Below are positions 50,087 to 59,367 of a stretch of 64,000 nt of DNA, piece by piece (within the stretch, counting starts at the first letter, position 1; each line of letters begins with the position of its first letter). Both the position numbers and the translations under genes were made by a program. A model generated the notes under the pieces. It was not told where the DNA came from. It did not search any database and worked only from the letters and a program-made list of their open reading frames with translations. The stretch covers positions 3,596,001 to 3,660,000 of the forward strand of contig NZ_JBGCCJ010000001.1 of NCBI RefSeq assembly GCF_041262565.1, written 5' to 3'. The stretch is from Leifsonia sp. EB41. Its GTDB lineage: Bacteria; Actinomycetota; Actinomycetes; Actinomycetales; Microbacteriaceae.

Positions 50087-50314
50087 CTACGACGGCACCC
50101 TCGCTTTCCCCACCGGATCCGCCGCCACGGCGTCGACCTCCCGCGCCCGCCGCACCTCCGCCACCCCTGCGCAGAAGGCGCACAGCGCGGCCGAGATCAG
50201 CACCACCAGCGCGTCCACCAGCCGCACCGTGCTGAGCGCGGGGCCGGGGGTCGTCGCGAGGGCGACCAGGGCGACGAGTGCCACCGCTCCAGCGAACCTG
50301 GCGAGCTCCCGCAT
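50087..50314 (-). CDS. Small two-helix membrane protein
   Basis: A 75-residue product from the ATG at 50314. Helices at about residues 6-25 and 32-52 (FAGAVALVALVALATTPG; LVDALVVLISAALCAFCAGV) and a basic C-terminal tail. It begins 26 bases after the M20 peptidase stop on the same strand and may be co-transcribed with it. Function unknown. Confidence 0.5.
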   Translation of the reverse strand: MRELARFAGAVALVALVALATTPGPALSTVRLVDALVVLISAALCAFCAGVAEVRRAREVDAVAADPVGKARVPS

Positions 50315-50340
50315 CGACCGTCCCCGCGTCCCGTGCCGGC

Positions 50341-51693
50341 CTACATCGCGGCCGAGAGCTTCCGGATGAAGAGGGTCTGGGTGACGATGATCCGCTCGAT
50401 CTCGTCCGGGTCGACCGACTCGTCGGAGGCGTGGATGCGCGACTGCTTCGTGTCCTCGGCGCCCCACAGCAGGATCGCCGCGTCCGGCGAGACCTTCTTC
50501 AGGGAGGCGACCAGCGGGATGGAGGCGCCGCTGCCGATCGACTCGACGTCGCGGCCGTAGGCCTCCCGCATCGCGTCCATCGCGGCAGGGATGGCCGGGT
50601 GGCTCTCGTCGACCCGGAACGCGTGCCCGACCTTCACCTTCTCCACCTCGACGACGCAGTTCCACGGCCGCTGCGACCGCAGGTGCGCCATCAGCGCCTC
50701 CAACTGGGCGTCGCCGTCCGAACCCGGGATGATGCGCATCGACAGCTTCGCCGTGACCGACGGCAGCAGCACATTCGACGCCTCGGCGGTGTTCGGGAGG
50801 TCCATCCCGAGCACCGTCACCGAGGGCTTCATCCAGATCCGGTCGGCCAAAGAGCCGGTGCCCAGGAAGTCGACACCGGGGAGGATGGCCGATCCTTCCC
50901 GGTACACCGGCTCGTCCATCGCAGCCCCGTCCCAGCGACCCGAGTCGACGCCGGGGATCACCGTGTCGCCGTTCTCGTCGTGCAGGGTGTCGAGGATGCG
51001 GATCATCGCCGTCATCGCGTCCGGCGCCGCGCCGCCGAACTCGCCGGAGTGGACAGGGTTGGCGAGCGTGCGCACGGTGACCGTGCAGGCCACGTCGCCG
51101 CGCAGCGCCACGGTGAGGCCGGGTCGGCCGACCTCCTGGCCGCCGATGTCGGCGATCACAGCGGCATCGCAGGCGAACAGCTCGGGATGGTCCTCCACGA
51201 ACGCCTCCAGATGCGAGATGGTCTCCTCCTCGCCCTCCGAGAGCAGGATGACGCGGCAGGGGCGGTGGGCGCCGAGCAGCTTCAGCGTGGCGTAGTTGGC
51301 GACCAGGCCCGACTTGTCGTCGGCGGCGCCGCGGCCGTAGATGCGGCCGTTCTCCTTGCGGGTCGGCTCCCACGGCGCGCTGGACCAGCCCTGGCTCTCC
51401 GGCGCCGGCTGCACGTCGTAGTGCGCGTACAGCAGGACGGTGGGCGAGCCGTCGGGGCCGGGCAGGTCGGCGTACACGCAGGGGTAGCCTCCCGGCACGT
51501 CGAGCAGGCGGACGCCCTCCGCGCCCGCCGCCGCGAACAGGTCGACCACCGCCTGACCCATGCGGTGCACGGGCTCCGGGTCGAAGCCGGGGAAGGCGAC
51601 GGACGGGATGCGCACCAGCGCGTCGAGCCGATCGAGTACGTCGGGCAGCAGCTCCTTCGCGGCTGCCGTCACGTCGGCTGCGGGGTCGGTCAT
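50341..51693 (-). CDS. M20 dipeptidase
   Basis: A 450-residue zinc peptidase from the ATG at 51693, with GGAGGAGACACC directly upstream. Metal and catalytic residues: LLYAHYDVQP, YGRGAADDKSGLV, LLSEGEEETIS and ADIGGQE, with the lid region VRTLANPVHSGEFGGAAPDAM. It matches the DapE/carnosinase-like dipeptidases that act on N-terminal dipeptides in the cytoplasm. It lies 23 bases downstream of the C4-dicarboxylate carrier gene and is probably co-transcribed. Confidence 0.92.
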   Translation of the reverse strand: MTDPAADVTAAAKELLPDVLDRLDALVRIPSVAFPGFDPEPVHRMGQAVVDLFAAAGAEGVRLLDVPGGYPCVYADLPGPDGSPTVLLYAHYDVQPAPESQGWSSAPWEPTRKENGRIYGRGAADDKSGLVANYATLKLLGAHRPCRVILLSEGEEETISHLEAFVEDHPELFACDAAVIADIGGQEVGRPGLTVALRGDVACTVTVRTLANPVHSGEFGGAAPDAMTAMIRILDTLHDENGDTVIPGVDSGRWDGAAMDEPVYREGSAILPGVDFLGTGSLADRIWMKPSVTVLGMDLPNTAEASNVLLPSVTAKLSMRIIPGSDGDAQLEALMAHLRSQRPWNCVVEVEKVKVGHAFRVDESHPAIPAAMDAMREAYGRDVESIGSGASIPLVASLKKVSPDAAILLWGAEDTKQSRIHASDESVDPDEIERIIVTQTLFIRKLSAAM

Positions 51694-51716
51694 GGTGTCT
51701 CCTCCGGGAGCGGCGG

Positions 51717-53198
51717 TCAGTGGACGACGAGCTGGATCAGGAGGCCGGAGGCCACGACGGCGACCCACGAGACCAGCATCGGGATGGTGAAGGAGTGCCA
51801 GATCGGCACCTGCGTCAGCTTGGTCGACCCGGTTCTGTCGGTCTCCACCGACGCGATCTGCGAGCCGTTGGCCGGGAACAGCCAGACGCCGATCAGCGAC
51901 GGCCACATCGCGGTGATCACCCCGGGGGCCAGCCCGGCGGTCAGCGCGATCGGGATGAGCGTGTTGGTGGTCGCCGACTGGCTGGTCGTCAGACCGCAGA
52001 CGATGAACAGCGCCACGGCCAGCAGCAGCGGGTTCGCCTGGATGAGCTCGCCGAGCGGCTTGATGATCGTCTCCTCGTTGGCGGAGATGAAGGTGTCGGC
52101 CATCCACGCGATGCCGAACAGGGCGACGGCCGCCACGTAGCCGGCCCGCAGCAGCGGCTGCTCGACCACCGCCGACGGCTTCACCCTGCGGACGAGGATA
52201 ATGACGAGGGCGACGGTGAACATCACCATCTCGATCACGATCGCCATCGCGAGCGGCTGCGGCTTGCCCTCCGCGTCCGGGAAGGCCGGGCGCAGGGACG
52301 GGAACAGGCCGAGCAGCACCACGAGCAGCGTGCCGACGACGAAGATCCACGCGGCGGTCCGGCCTCCCGGCGGGACCGGGTGCTCGATCGTGGAGGCCTC
52401 CTCCTTCGAGAGCCGGCCGGCCCCGCGCGGCGGCTTGGTGGCGACGGCGGCGGGAGCGGCGCCGGGGGTGCCGGCCCCCTCCTCGCCCGCGGTCGCCGCT
52501 GCGGGCGCCGCCAGGCCGACCTGCTGCTCGTACCGGCGCTCCAGCGCGGCGGGGACCTCCACCGTCCCGGCCTCCACGCGCTTCAGGAATACCGGGTCGC
52601 TGAGCAGCTCCTTGCCGACCCGCTGCTGCACGAACGAGGTCACGATGCACGCCACGATCGCCGACGGGATGGTGATGGCCAGCACCTGCGGGAGGCCGAA
52701 ACCCTTCGACTCCATCAGCACCAGGTAGGCGGCCATCGCCGCGGACACCGGGCTCGCCGTGATGCCGAGGCCCGACGTGACGGTGGAGGCCGCGAGCGCC
52801 TTCTCGGGCCGCTGGCCGTTGCGGTACGCGGTCTCGTAGATGACCGGGATGAGCGCGAAGAAGATGTTCGACGTGCCGGAGAGCACGGTGAAGACGAAGG
52901 CGACGAGCGGCGCCACGTAGGTGAGGCGTCTCGGGTTGCGCTGGATGATCTTCGATGCGATCGACACCAGGTAGTCGATGCCGCCGGCGGCCTGCATCGC
53001 GCTGGACGCGGTGATCACGGCGATGATGATGAAGAAGGCGTCGATCGGCGGCGACCCGGGCGGCAGCCGGAAGACGAACACGAGGATCGCGGTGCCGACG
53101 ACCCCCCACAGGCCCAGGCCGATCCCGCCGGTCCTGACCCCCAGCACGATCGCGCCGATGACGACGCACCCCTCGATGATGACCAAGGCGATTTCCAT
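51717..53198 (-). CDS. Dcu-family C4-dicarboxylate transporter
   Basis: About 493 residues from the ATG at 53198, with GGGGAGG seven bases upstream. Eleven to twelve helices. Dcu features: EIALVIIEGCVVIGAIVLGVRTGGIGLGLWG at the start, LVAFVFTVLSGTSNIFFALIPVIYE, and a late GLTTSQSATTNTLIPIAL with WLFPANGSQIASVETDRTGSTK. A long Ala/Pro-rich cytoplasmic loop (about residues 225-275) is extra compared with enterobacterial DcuA/DcuB. It exchanges aspartate, fumarate, malate or succinate. The downstream dipeptidase could feed aspartate into this exchange. Confidence 0.88.
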   Translation of the reverse strand: MEIALVIIEGCVVIGAIVLGVRTGGIGLGLWGVVGTAILVFVFRLPPGSPPIDAFFIIIAVITASSAMQAAGGIDYLVSIASKIIQRNPRRLTYVAPLVAFVFTVLSGTSNIFFALIPVIYETAYRNGQRPEKALAASTVTSGLGITASPVSAAMAAYLVLMESKGFGLPQVLAITIPSAIVACIVTSFVQQRVGKELLSDPVFLKRVEAGTVEVPAALERRYEQQVGLAAPAAATAGEEGAGTPGAAPAAVATKPPRGAGRLSKEEASTIEHPVPPGGRTAAWIFVVGTLLVVLLGLFPSLRPAFPDAEGKPQPLAMAIVIEMVMFTVALVIILVRRVKPSAVVEQPLLRAGYVAAVALFGIAWMADTFISANEETIIKPLGELIQANPLLLAVALFIVCGLTTSQSATTNTLIPIALTAGLAPGVITAMWPSLIGVWLFPANGSQIASVETDRTGSTKLTQVPIWHSFTIPMLVSWVAVVASGLLIQLVVH

Positions 53199-53414
53199 GA
53201 TCGGCCTCCCCGACGCCGTCTGCCCCAATGCCGTCTGCCCGTCCGGCCACAGGATGCATCACCCTGGCTGGGATGGGAATAGGGGAATCGGGCGAATGTC
53301 TCGGATTCCGAACATTTCGAAAGGCGCGAAAACCGGGTGTAGCCAGAGGTGTCCAGGCGGGGTTACATTCCGGTCGCCGGTCAGAGGGCCGGCGCTCGAG
53401 GGGAGGAAAACGAA

Positions 53415-53795
53415 ATGAGCAACTTCTGGAGTACCGTCTGGCTGTTCTTCTGGTGCTTCGCCTTCGTCGCGTACCTGTTCGCGCTGTTCGCGATCATCGG
53501 CGACCTGTTCCGCGATCAGAAGCTCAACGGCTGGTGGAAGGCGGTCTGGATCATCTTCCTGATCTTCGTGCCGTTCCTCACCGCGCTGATCTACCTCATC
53601 GCCCGTGGCCGCGGGATGGCAGAGCGCAACATGAAGGAGGCCGTCGACACGCAGGCGGCGGTCGACGCGCACATCCGCGACGTCACCTCCTCGACGAGCC
53701 CGGCGGACGAGATCGCCAAGGCGCAGGCCCTGCTGGACTCGGGCGCGATCACGCAGGACGAGTTCGCGCACCTGAAGGCGCGCGCACTGGGCTAG
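53415..53795 (+). CDS. SHOCT-domain membrane protein
   Basis: A 126-residue protein from the ATG at 53415, with GGGAGGAAAA upstream. Two helices (about residues 5-28 and 42-63) in a PLDc_N-like hairpin (WWKAVWIIFLIFVPFLTALIYLIARGRG). A charged linker leads to a C-terminal SHOCT motif (DEIAKAQALLDSGAITQDEFAHLKARAL). SHOCT is an oligomerisation helix pair common in actinobacterial membrane proteins. Function unknown; probably monocistronic. Confidence 0.85.
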   Translation: MSNFWSTVWLFFWCFAFVAYLFALFAIIGDLFRDQKLNGWWKAVWIIFLIFVPFLTALIYLIARGRGMAERNMKEAVDTQAAVDAHIRDVTSSTSPADEIAKAQALLDSGAITQDEFAHLKARALG

Positions 53796-53897
53796 CGCGC
53801 ACGCCGGATCACCGGCTCCGGGCGCCGCGGCGGTTCAACCCCCCGTGCGGCGGCGCCCGCGGCCGTACGCCCACGGGGAGGGGATCGGAGGTCGCGG

Positions 53898-55190
53898 ATG
53901 AGTTCGACGTCGGGCGCCAAGCGCATGACGGTGCTGCAGGCGACCTACATCGGGGTCGGCTCGATGGTCGGGGCGGGGATCTTCGCCCTCCTGGGCGCTG
54001 CGGGCGCGGTCGCCGGCGCTGCGGTCTGGCTGTCGTTCCTGATAGCGGGGATCATCGCCTTCCTGCAGGGCTACTCGTTCGCGAAGCTCGGCTCCACGTA
54101 CCCCTCCGGCGGCGGCATCCTCACGTTCCTGTCGAAAGGATTCGGGGAGGGGCACGTCGCCGGGATCGGGGCGTGGCTGTTCTTCACCGCCGGGTCGATC
54201 GTGGTCGCGATGATCGCGTCGTCGTTCGGGAGCTACGCCAGCTCGGTCGTCGCGCACGACGACCCGTTCTGGGCGAAGGTCCTCGGCGTGCTGCTCATCC
54301 TGGTGATGAGCGGGCTCAACACCATCGGCTCGACGGCGGTCGCGCGCGTGCAGTCGGTCATCGTGAGCGTCGTCCTCGTCATCCTGGTGCTGTTCGCGGT
54401 CGTCACGATCGCGAACTGGAACCCGGCCCTCCTCGCGCCGTCCGGCTATCCGGGCTGGACGCAGATCATCTCCAGCGTCGCGCTGACATTCTTCGCCTTC
54501 CTCGGCTTCGGTGTCATCACGTTCACGGCGAAGGACCTCCCGAACCCGGCGCGCCAGCTGCCGAGGGCCATCTACTTCGCGCTGCTCATCGCCACGACGG
54601 TGTACGTCGCGGTGTCGCTCGGGGTGTTCGGCACGCTCACCGCCGACGAGGTCGTGAAGTACGGGTCGACGGCGCTCGCCGAGGCAGCCAAGCCGGTGCT
54701 GGGGCAGGCCGGGTACGTGCTCATGGTGGTGACGGCGCTGTTCTCGACGACCGGCGCGGTGAACGCCGGCCTCTACCCGTCCATCGGGATGACGCAGCAC
54801 CTGGCGAGCGTCGGCCAGTTCCCGCCGTTCTTCGGCCGCAAGCTCGGGCCGTTCCCGGCCGGGCTGGTCGTGATGGCGGCGCTGGCGATCATGCTGGTCT
54901 CGTTCTTCAACCTCAACGCGATCGCCTCCATCGGCAGCGCGGTCGCCCTGCTGGTGTTCTCGGCGGTGAGCGTCGGCCACCTGCGCATCCGGCACGAGAC
55001 CGGCGGCAACGTCGTGGTGCTCGTCGTCGGCCTGCTGGCCACGCTCGGGACGTTCGTGATCTTCAGCACCACCACGCTCGTGAACGAGCCGAAGACGGCG
55101 TTCGCACTGCTCGGCATCCTGGTGCTGGCGGTGGTGATCGACTTCGGGTGGAAGGCCGCGGCGCGCGGGCGGAGGGCGCGGGCCGCCTGA
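53898..55190 (+). CDS. APC-family amino acid permease
   Basis: A 430-residue permease from the ATG at 53898, with GGAGG upstream. Twelve helices. The first has the substrate-binding turn YIGVGSMVGAGIFALLG, and helix 6 lies in FFAFLGFGVITFTAKDLPNPARQLP. The helix-8 region is VVTALFSTTGAVNAGLYPS. It imports an amino acid or amine, identity unknown. Convergent with the TetR gene. Confidence 0.9.
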   Translation: MSSTSGAKRMTVLQATYIGVGSMVGAGIFALLGAAGAVAGAAVWLSFLIAGIIAFLQGYSFAKLGSTYPSGGGILTFLSKGFGEGHVAGIGAWLFFTAGSIVVAMIASSFGSYASSVVAHDDPFWAKVLGVLLILVMSGLNTIGSTAVARVQSVIVSVVLVILVLFAVVTIANWNPALLAPSGYPGWTQIISSVALTFFAFLGFGVITFTAKDLPNPARQLPRAIYFALLIATTVYVAVSLGVFGTLTADEVVKYGSTALAEAAKPVLGQAGYVLMVVTALFSTTGAVNAGLYPSIGMTQHLASVGQFPPFFGRKLGPFPAGLVVMAALAIMLVSFFNLNAIASIGSAVALLVFSAVSVGHLRIRHETGGNVVVLVVGLLATLGTFVIFSTTTLVNEPKTAFALLGILVLAVVIDFGWKAAARGRRARAA

Positions 55191-55206
55191 GTTCTCGCGG
55201 CGCGGG

Positions 55207-55881
55207 CTAGGCCGCGGCGCGCTCGGCGGAGTCGAGGATGGCGTCCACGCCCATGCGGTAGATGTCCTCGTCGCGGAGGTCGCGGAGCTCCGCCGCGACG
55301 GAGGCGATGTGGGAGTGGGTGAGCGGGTCGACCAAGAGGGGGCCCTCGAACCAGGCGTTGCTGACGCGGGTGTCGTCGCTGGTCGTCGACGTGGTGGTGC
55401 GACCGCGGGCGATGCCGGCGGCCTCCGAGAGCACGAAGGACGCGAACAGCGCGTAGTGGCGGACCAGGTCCGAGCCGCTGAGGCCGGCCTCCGCGAAGGC
55501 GGCCAGGATGTACTCGATGGTCGCGAGCTCCGCCGGGCCGTTGGTGGTCAGGACCGTCGCCTCCAGGGAGATCGCCGGGTACTGAACGAAGGTGTCGAGC
55601 GTCGCGCGGGAGAGGGCGCGGAGGCGGTCGCGCCAGTCGCCGTCCGCGTCTGAGAGCTGCGCCAGCGCGACCGCCTGCACCTCGTCCAGCAGCGCCTTCA
55701 TCAGGTCGTCCTTGCCGCGGAAGTGGCGGTAGACCGCGGTCGGGTCGACGCCGAGCGCGGTGCCGAGCGCGCGGATGGAGATCGTGGCGGTGCTCGGGCT
55801 GGAGGCGATCTCCAGGCCGGCCTTCACGATCGCGGCGCGATCGAGGCGCTTCGAGTGGTCCTGCGTCATCGCTTCAGTCAC
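55207..55881 (-). CDS. TetR-family regulator
   Basis: A 224-residue regulator from the ATG at 55881. The helix-turn-helix is ISIRALGTALGVDPTAVYRHFRGKDDL near residues 35-61. The C-terminal ligand domain spans about 80-215 (TetR_C style). It is divergent from the amidohydrolase/ABC operon at 55989. An imperfect palindrome at 55902-55924 lies in the shared promoter, so it probably represses both itself and that operon. Confidence 0.9.
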   Translation of the reverse strand: MTEAMTQDHSKRLDRAAIVKAGLEIASSPSTATISIRALGTALGVDPTAVYRHFRGKDDLMKALLDEVQAVALAQLSDADGDWRDRLRALSRATLDTFVQYPAISLEATVLTTNGPAELATIEYILAAFAEAGLSGSDLVRHYALFASFVLSEAAGIARGRTTTSTTSDDTRVSNAWFEGPLLVDPLTHSHIASVAAELRDLRDEDIYRMGVDAILDSAERAAA

Positions 55882-55901
55882 ACCTTCACCCTAGCCCATG
55901 C

Positions 55902-55924
55902 CAACAGTCATGTCAGCAGTGTTG
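55902..55924. promoter_or_regulatory. Candidate operator of the divergent TetR
   Basis: A 23-base imperfect palindrome: CAACA at 55902 and TGTTG ending at 55924, with internal symmetric TG and CA pairs. It lies 21 bases upstream of the TetR start and 65 bases before the amidohydrolase start. Confidence 0.45.
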
Positions 55925-55988
55925 ACATTGGTGTTGAAAGTCTTCTAGCATCGCCTCGATCCACTCGATGACGAAGGGAACCAGGGCG

Positions 55989-57671
55989 ATGGCCGACGCA
56001 GACATGATCCTGACCGGAGGTCAGATCTTCACCGGGACAGGGCAGCCGCTTGCCGGCCATGCCGTGCTGATCGGCGACGGCCGCATCCTCGGGCTGGTGT
56101 CCGAGGCGGGGGCGGAGGCCCACCGCGGCCCGGCCACCGAGGTGGTCGACCTGCGCGGGGCGCTGCTCAGCCCCGGCTTCCAGGACGCGCACATCCACCC
56201 GGTCGGCGGCGGCGTCGAGCTGCTGCAGTGCTCGCTGGCCGACTCGGCCGACGCGGCAGACACGCTGCGCCGGGTCGCCGAGTACGCGGCGGAGCATCCC
56301 GCGACGGACGATGCGAGCGCCTGGATCCTCGGCGGCGGCTGGTCGATGGACCACTTCCCGGGCGGCGCCCCCGCGCGCGGCCTCCTCGACGCGGTGGTGG
56401 GCGACCGGCCGGTGCTCGTCGCCAGCCGCGACCACCACAGCCTGTGGGCGAGCACGGCCGCGATCCGGCTCGCCGGGCTCGACGCGAGCACGTCCGACCC
56501 GGTGGACGGGCGAATCGAGCGGGAGGCCGACGGGTTCCCGGCCGGCACGTTCCACGAGGGAGCCGGCGACCTGTTCGACGCGGTCAAGCCGGACATCGAC
56601 GCCGACCTCGCCTACGCGGGACTGCTGCGCGCGCAGAGCGAGCTGCTGAAGCTCGGCGTCACCGGCTGGCAGGACGCCATGATCGGCGTCGTCGCGTCGA
56701 TGCCCGCCAACCTCCCCGCTTACCGCCGCGCGCTGGAGGAGGACACCCTCATCGCACACGTCCGCGGGGCCCAGTGGTGGCTCCGCGACACCGGCGCGGA
56801 GCAGGTCGACGCGATCGTGCGGCGACGCGACGAGTTCGAGCGGCTGGGGGACGACCGCTTCACGCTCGGCACGGTCAAGATCATGGTCGACGGCGTCGCC
56901 GAGAACTTCACCGCGGCGATGAAGTCGCCGTACCTCGACGCGCACGGCCACGAGACGGCCAACTCCGGCCTGTCGTTCATCGACCCTGAGCGGCTCGCCG
57001 ACTACGTCACCGAGCTCGACCGGCTCGGCTTCCAGGTGCACTTCCACGCTCTCGGCGACCGTGCCGTGCAGGAGGCCCTGGATGCCGTGGCGGCCGCGCG
57101 CGACGCCAACGGCGACAGCGACGGCCGGCACCACCTCGCCCACCTCCAGGTGGTGTCGGAGGAGGACGCCACGCGCTTCCCGGAGCTCGGCGCCGTCGCC
57201 AACCTGCAGGCGCTGTGGGCCTGCCACGAGACCCAGCTCGACGAGCTGACGCTGCCGTTCCTCCAGGACGGTCTGGAGGCCAGGCAGTACCCGTTCGGCG
57301 ACCTCGACCGGGCGGGAGCCCGGCTGGCCGCCGGAAGCGACTGGCCGGTGTCGAGCGCCGACCCGATCGCCGCCATCCACATCGCCGTCAACCGCGTCTC
57401 GCCGGGATCGGACGACGCCCCGCTCGGGGGAGAGCGGCAGCGCCTCGACCTCTCCACCGCGTTCGCCGCCTACACCTCCGGCTCCGCGTACGTGAACCAC
57501 CGCGACCACGACACCGGCACGATCGCTCCCGGCTACCGCGCCGACCTCGTCGTGATCGAGCCGAACCCGTTCGCCGTGCCGGCCGACCGCATCCATGAGA
57601 GCACGGTCGTCTCCACCTGGGTCGGCGGCGTGCCCGTCTACGTCCGCGACCAGGTCGCCGCGACCGCCTGA
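55989..57671 (+). CDS. YtcJ-type amidohydrolase
   Basis: About 560 residues from the ATG at 55989 (the ATG at 55968 is weaker). Metal ligands: DAHIHPVGGG near residue 70, GTVKIMVDGVAENFT, VHFHALGDRAVQEA, HHLAHLQV and AGSDWPVSSADP. It shares the whole layout with the paralogue at 21966-23603, including VLVASRDHHSLWASTAA, so both hydrolyse amide-type substrates. It heads an operon with a peptide-type ABC importer and an OrdL-like oxidase: uptake, hydrolysis and oxidation of one compound is the simplest reading. Likely under TetR control. Confidence 0.9.
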   Translation: MADADMILTGGQIFTGTGQPLAGHAVLIGDGRILGLVSEAGAEAHRGPATEVVDLRGALLSPGFQDAHIHPVGGGVELLQCSLADSADAADTLRRVAEYAAEHPATDDASAWILGGGWSMDHFPGGAPARGLLDAVVGDRPVLVASRDHHSLWASTAAIRLAGLDASTSDPVDGRIEREADGFPAGTFHEGAGDLFDAVKPDIDADLAYAGLLRAQSELLKLGVTGWQDAMIGVVASMPANLPAYRRALEEDTLIAHVRGAQWWLRDTGAEQVDAIVRRRDEFERLGDDRFTLGTVKIMVDGVAENFTAAMKSPYLDAHGHETANSGLSFIDPERLADYVTELDRLGFQVHFHALGDRAVQEALDAVAAARDANGDSDGRHHLAHLQVVSEEDATRFPELGAVANLQALWACHETQLDELTLPFLQDGLEARQYPFGDLDRAGARLAAGSDWPVSSADPIAAIHIAVNRVSPGSDDAPLGGERQRLDLSTAFAAYTSGSAYVNHRDHDTGTIAPGYRADLVVIEPNPFAVPADRIHESTVVSTWVGGVPVYVRDQVAATA

Positions 57672-57717
57672 CCACCCCCGACAGCCCACCCGCCCCCACT
57701 GCACAGGAGGATCCGCA

Positions 57718-59367
57718 ATGCCTCGACACCGCACCCGACGCCGTCTCGTCCTCGCGACCGCCGCCGTCCTCGTCACCGGGCTCGCGCTCGCCGCGTGCTC
57801 GCCCGCCGGCTCCGGCGCCTCCTCGTCCGGCGCCCACCCGTCCTATCGGCTCACCGCCCAGACTCCCGCGCCCTCCGGCGACATCGGATCGTTCACCTGG
57901 GTCTCGTATGCGGAGCCGTACTCCCTCGACTACGCGTACGCGTTCGACTACTCGGACAACCAGGTGCTGTCCAACGTCTGCGAGTCGATGCTGCGCCTCA
58001 ACCCGGACTACACGATCTCTCCCGGGCTTGCCGAGTCGTACTCCAACCCGACCCCGACCACCTGGGTCTACGAGATGCGGCCCGGCGTCACCTTCCACGA
58101 CGGCACCCCGATGACCGCCGCGGACGCCGTCGCGTCGATGCGCCGCCATCTCGACCCCGCGGTCGGCTCGTCCTGGTTCTCCGTCTATCAGAACGTCGCC
58201 TCCATCGACCAGACCGGGCCCATGGAGGTCACGGTCACTCTGACCAAGCCGGACTCGCAGTTCAACCTCGGCATCAGCGGCGCCGCCGGCGTCGTGGAGT
58301 CCGCCGCCACGCTCGCAGCGAAGGGCAAGAACTACGGCAACTCGACCGGACTGGTCAACTGCACCGGGCCGTTCGAGCTCACCTCGTGGAAGTCGGGCGA
58401 GTCGGTGACGCTGACCCGGTACGACAAGTACTGGGACCCGAAGCTGAAGGCCAAGGCCGGCACGGTCACCATCCTGTTCATGACCGACCCGAACGCGCGG
58501 GTGAACGCGCTCACGTCCGGCCAGGTCGACGGCGGCTGGATGGTGCCGACCGAGGCCATCCAGAAGCTGAACGCGACCAGCGAGGGGAAGCTCTACTTCG
58601 GCCTCAACACCGCGGTGGGAAGCCTGATCGTCGGCAACTTGAAGGGCGTGCTCGGCGATCTGAACGTCCGCAAGGCGCTGCTGATGGCGATGGACCGCCA
58701 GGGCATCGTCGACGCCGCGGTGAAGGGCTACGGCTCGGTCACCAACGCGCTCACCACCGAGTCGGTGTGGGGGGAGGCCTCCGACGCGACGAAGAAGGCG
58801 GCCTTCTCCGGCCTCGCCCCCTACAAGTACGACGTCGCCGCGGCGAAGAAGCTGGTCGAGAATGCCGGAGCGACCGGCAAGACGATCACCATCCGCACCG
58901 CGCCGATGGGAGCCGACTTCAGCGTCGTCGCGCAGGCCACGGCCGCGGCGGCCGAGTCGATTGGCCTGAAGGCGAAGATCCAGACGATGACGCCCGACTC
59001 GTACACCACGCTGTTCTCCGACCCGACCGCGCGCCAGGGCGTCGACCTGTTCTACACCTCCTGGTACCTCTCCACGCCCGACCCGCTGGAGATGTACGGC
59101 GTGCTGCGCACCGGTCAGTTCAGCAACTACGGCAACTGGTCCGACCCGGGCTTCGACGCTCTGGTCGACCAGGCGGTGGGCACCGCCGACCCGAAGGCGC
59201 GCGCCGAGACATCGGCCGAGCTGCAGAAGATCGCCAACCAGCAGCTCCCGTGGCTGCCGCTCTTCCAGGGCCCGATGACGGTGTTCGTCGGCAAGAAGAT
59301 CACCGGGGTGGCGCCGTCCGTCGCGTTCCTCTACTACCCGTGGGCGGCCACGATTGGCGCCCGGTAA
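57718..59367 (+). CDS. ABC transporter substrate-binding lipoprotein, peptide/nickel family 5
   Basis: A 549-residue lipoprotein from the ATG at 57718, seven bases after AGGAGG. Arg-rich n-region, hydrophobic core and lipobox ALAAC. Family-5 (DppA/OppA) landmarks: DNQVLSNVCESMLRLNPDYTISPGLAESY, PGVTFHDGTPMTAADAVASMRRH, NVRKALLMAMDRQGIVD and LPWLPLFQGP. It captures peptides or small polar compounds outside the membrane for the permeases that follow. Its 3' end overlaps the next gene by 14 bases. Confidence 0.93.
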   Translation: MPRHRTRRRLVLATAAVLVTGLALAACSPAGSGASSSGAHPSYRLTAQTPAPSGDIGSFTWVSYAEPYSLDYAYAFDYSDNQVLSNVCESMLRLNPDYTISPGLAESYSNPTPTTWVYEMRPGVTFHDGTPMTAADAVASMRRHLDPAVGSSWFSVYQNVASIDQTGPMEVTVTLTKPDSQFNLGISGAAGVVESAATLAAKGKNYGNSTGLVNCTGPFELTSWKSGESVTLTRYDKYWDPKLKAKAGTVTILFMTDPNARVNALTSGQVDGGWMVPTEAIQKLNATSEGKLYFGLNTAVGSLIVGNLKGVLGDLNVRKALLMAMDRQGIVDAAVKGYGSVTNALTTESVWGEASDATKKAAFSGLAPYKYDVAAAKKLVENAGATGKTITIRTAPMGADFSVVAQATAAAAESIGLKAKIQTMTPDSYTTLFSDPTARQGVDLFYTSWYLSTPDPLEMYGVLRTGQFSNYGNWSDPGFDALVDQAVGTADPKARAETSAELQKIANQQLPWLPLFQGPMTVFVGKKITGVAPSVAFLYYPWAATIGAR

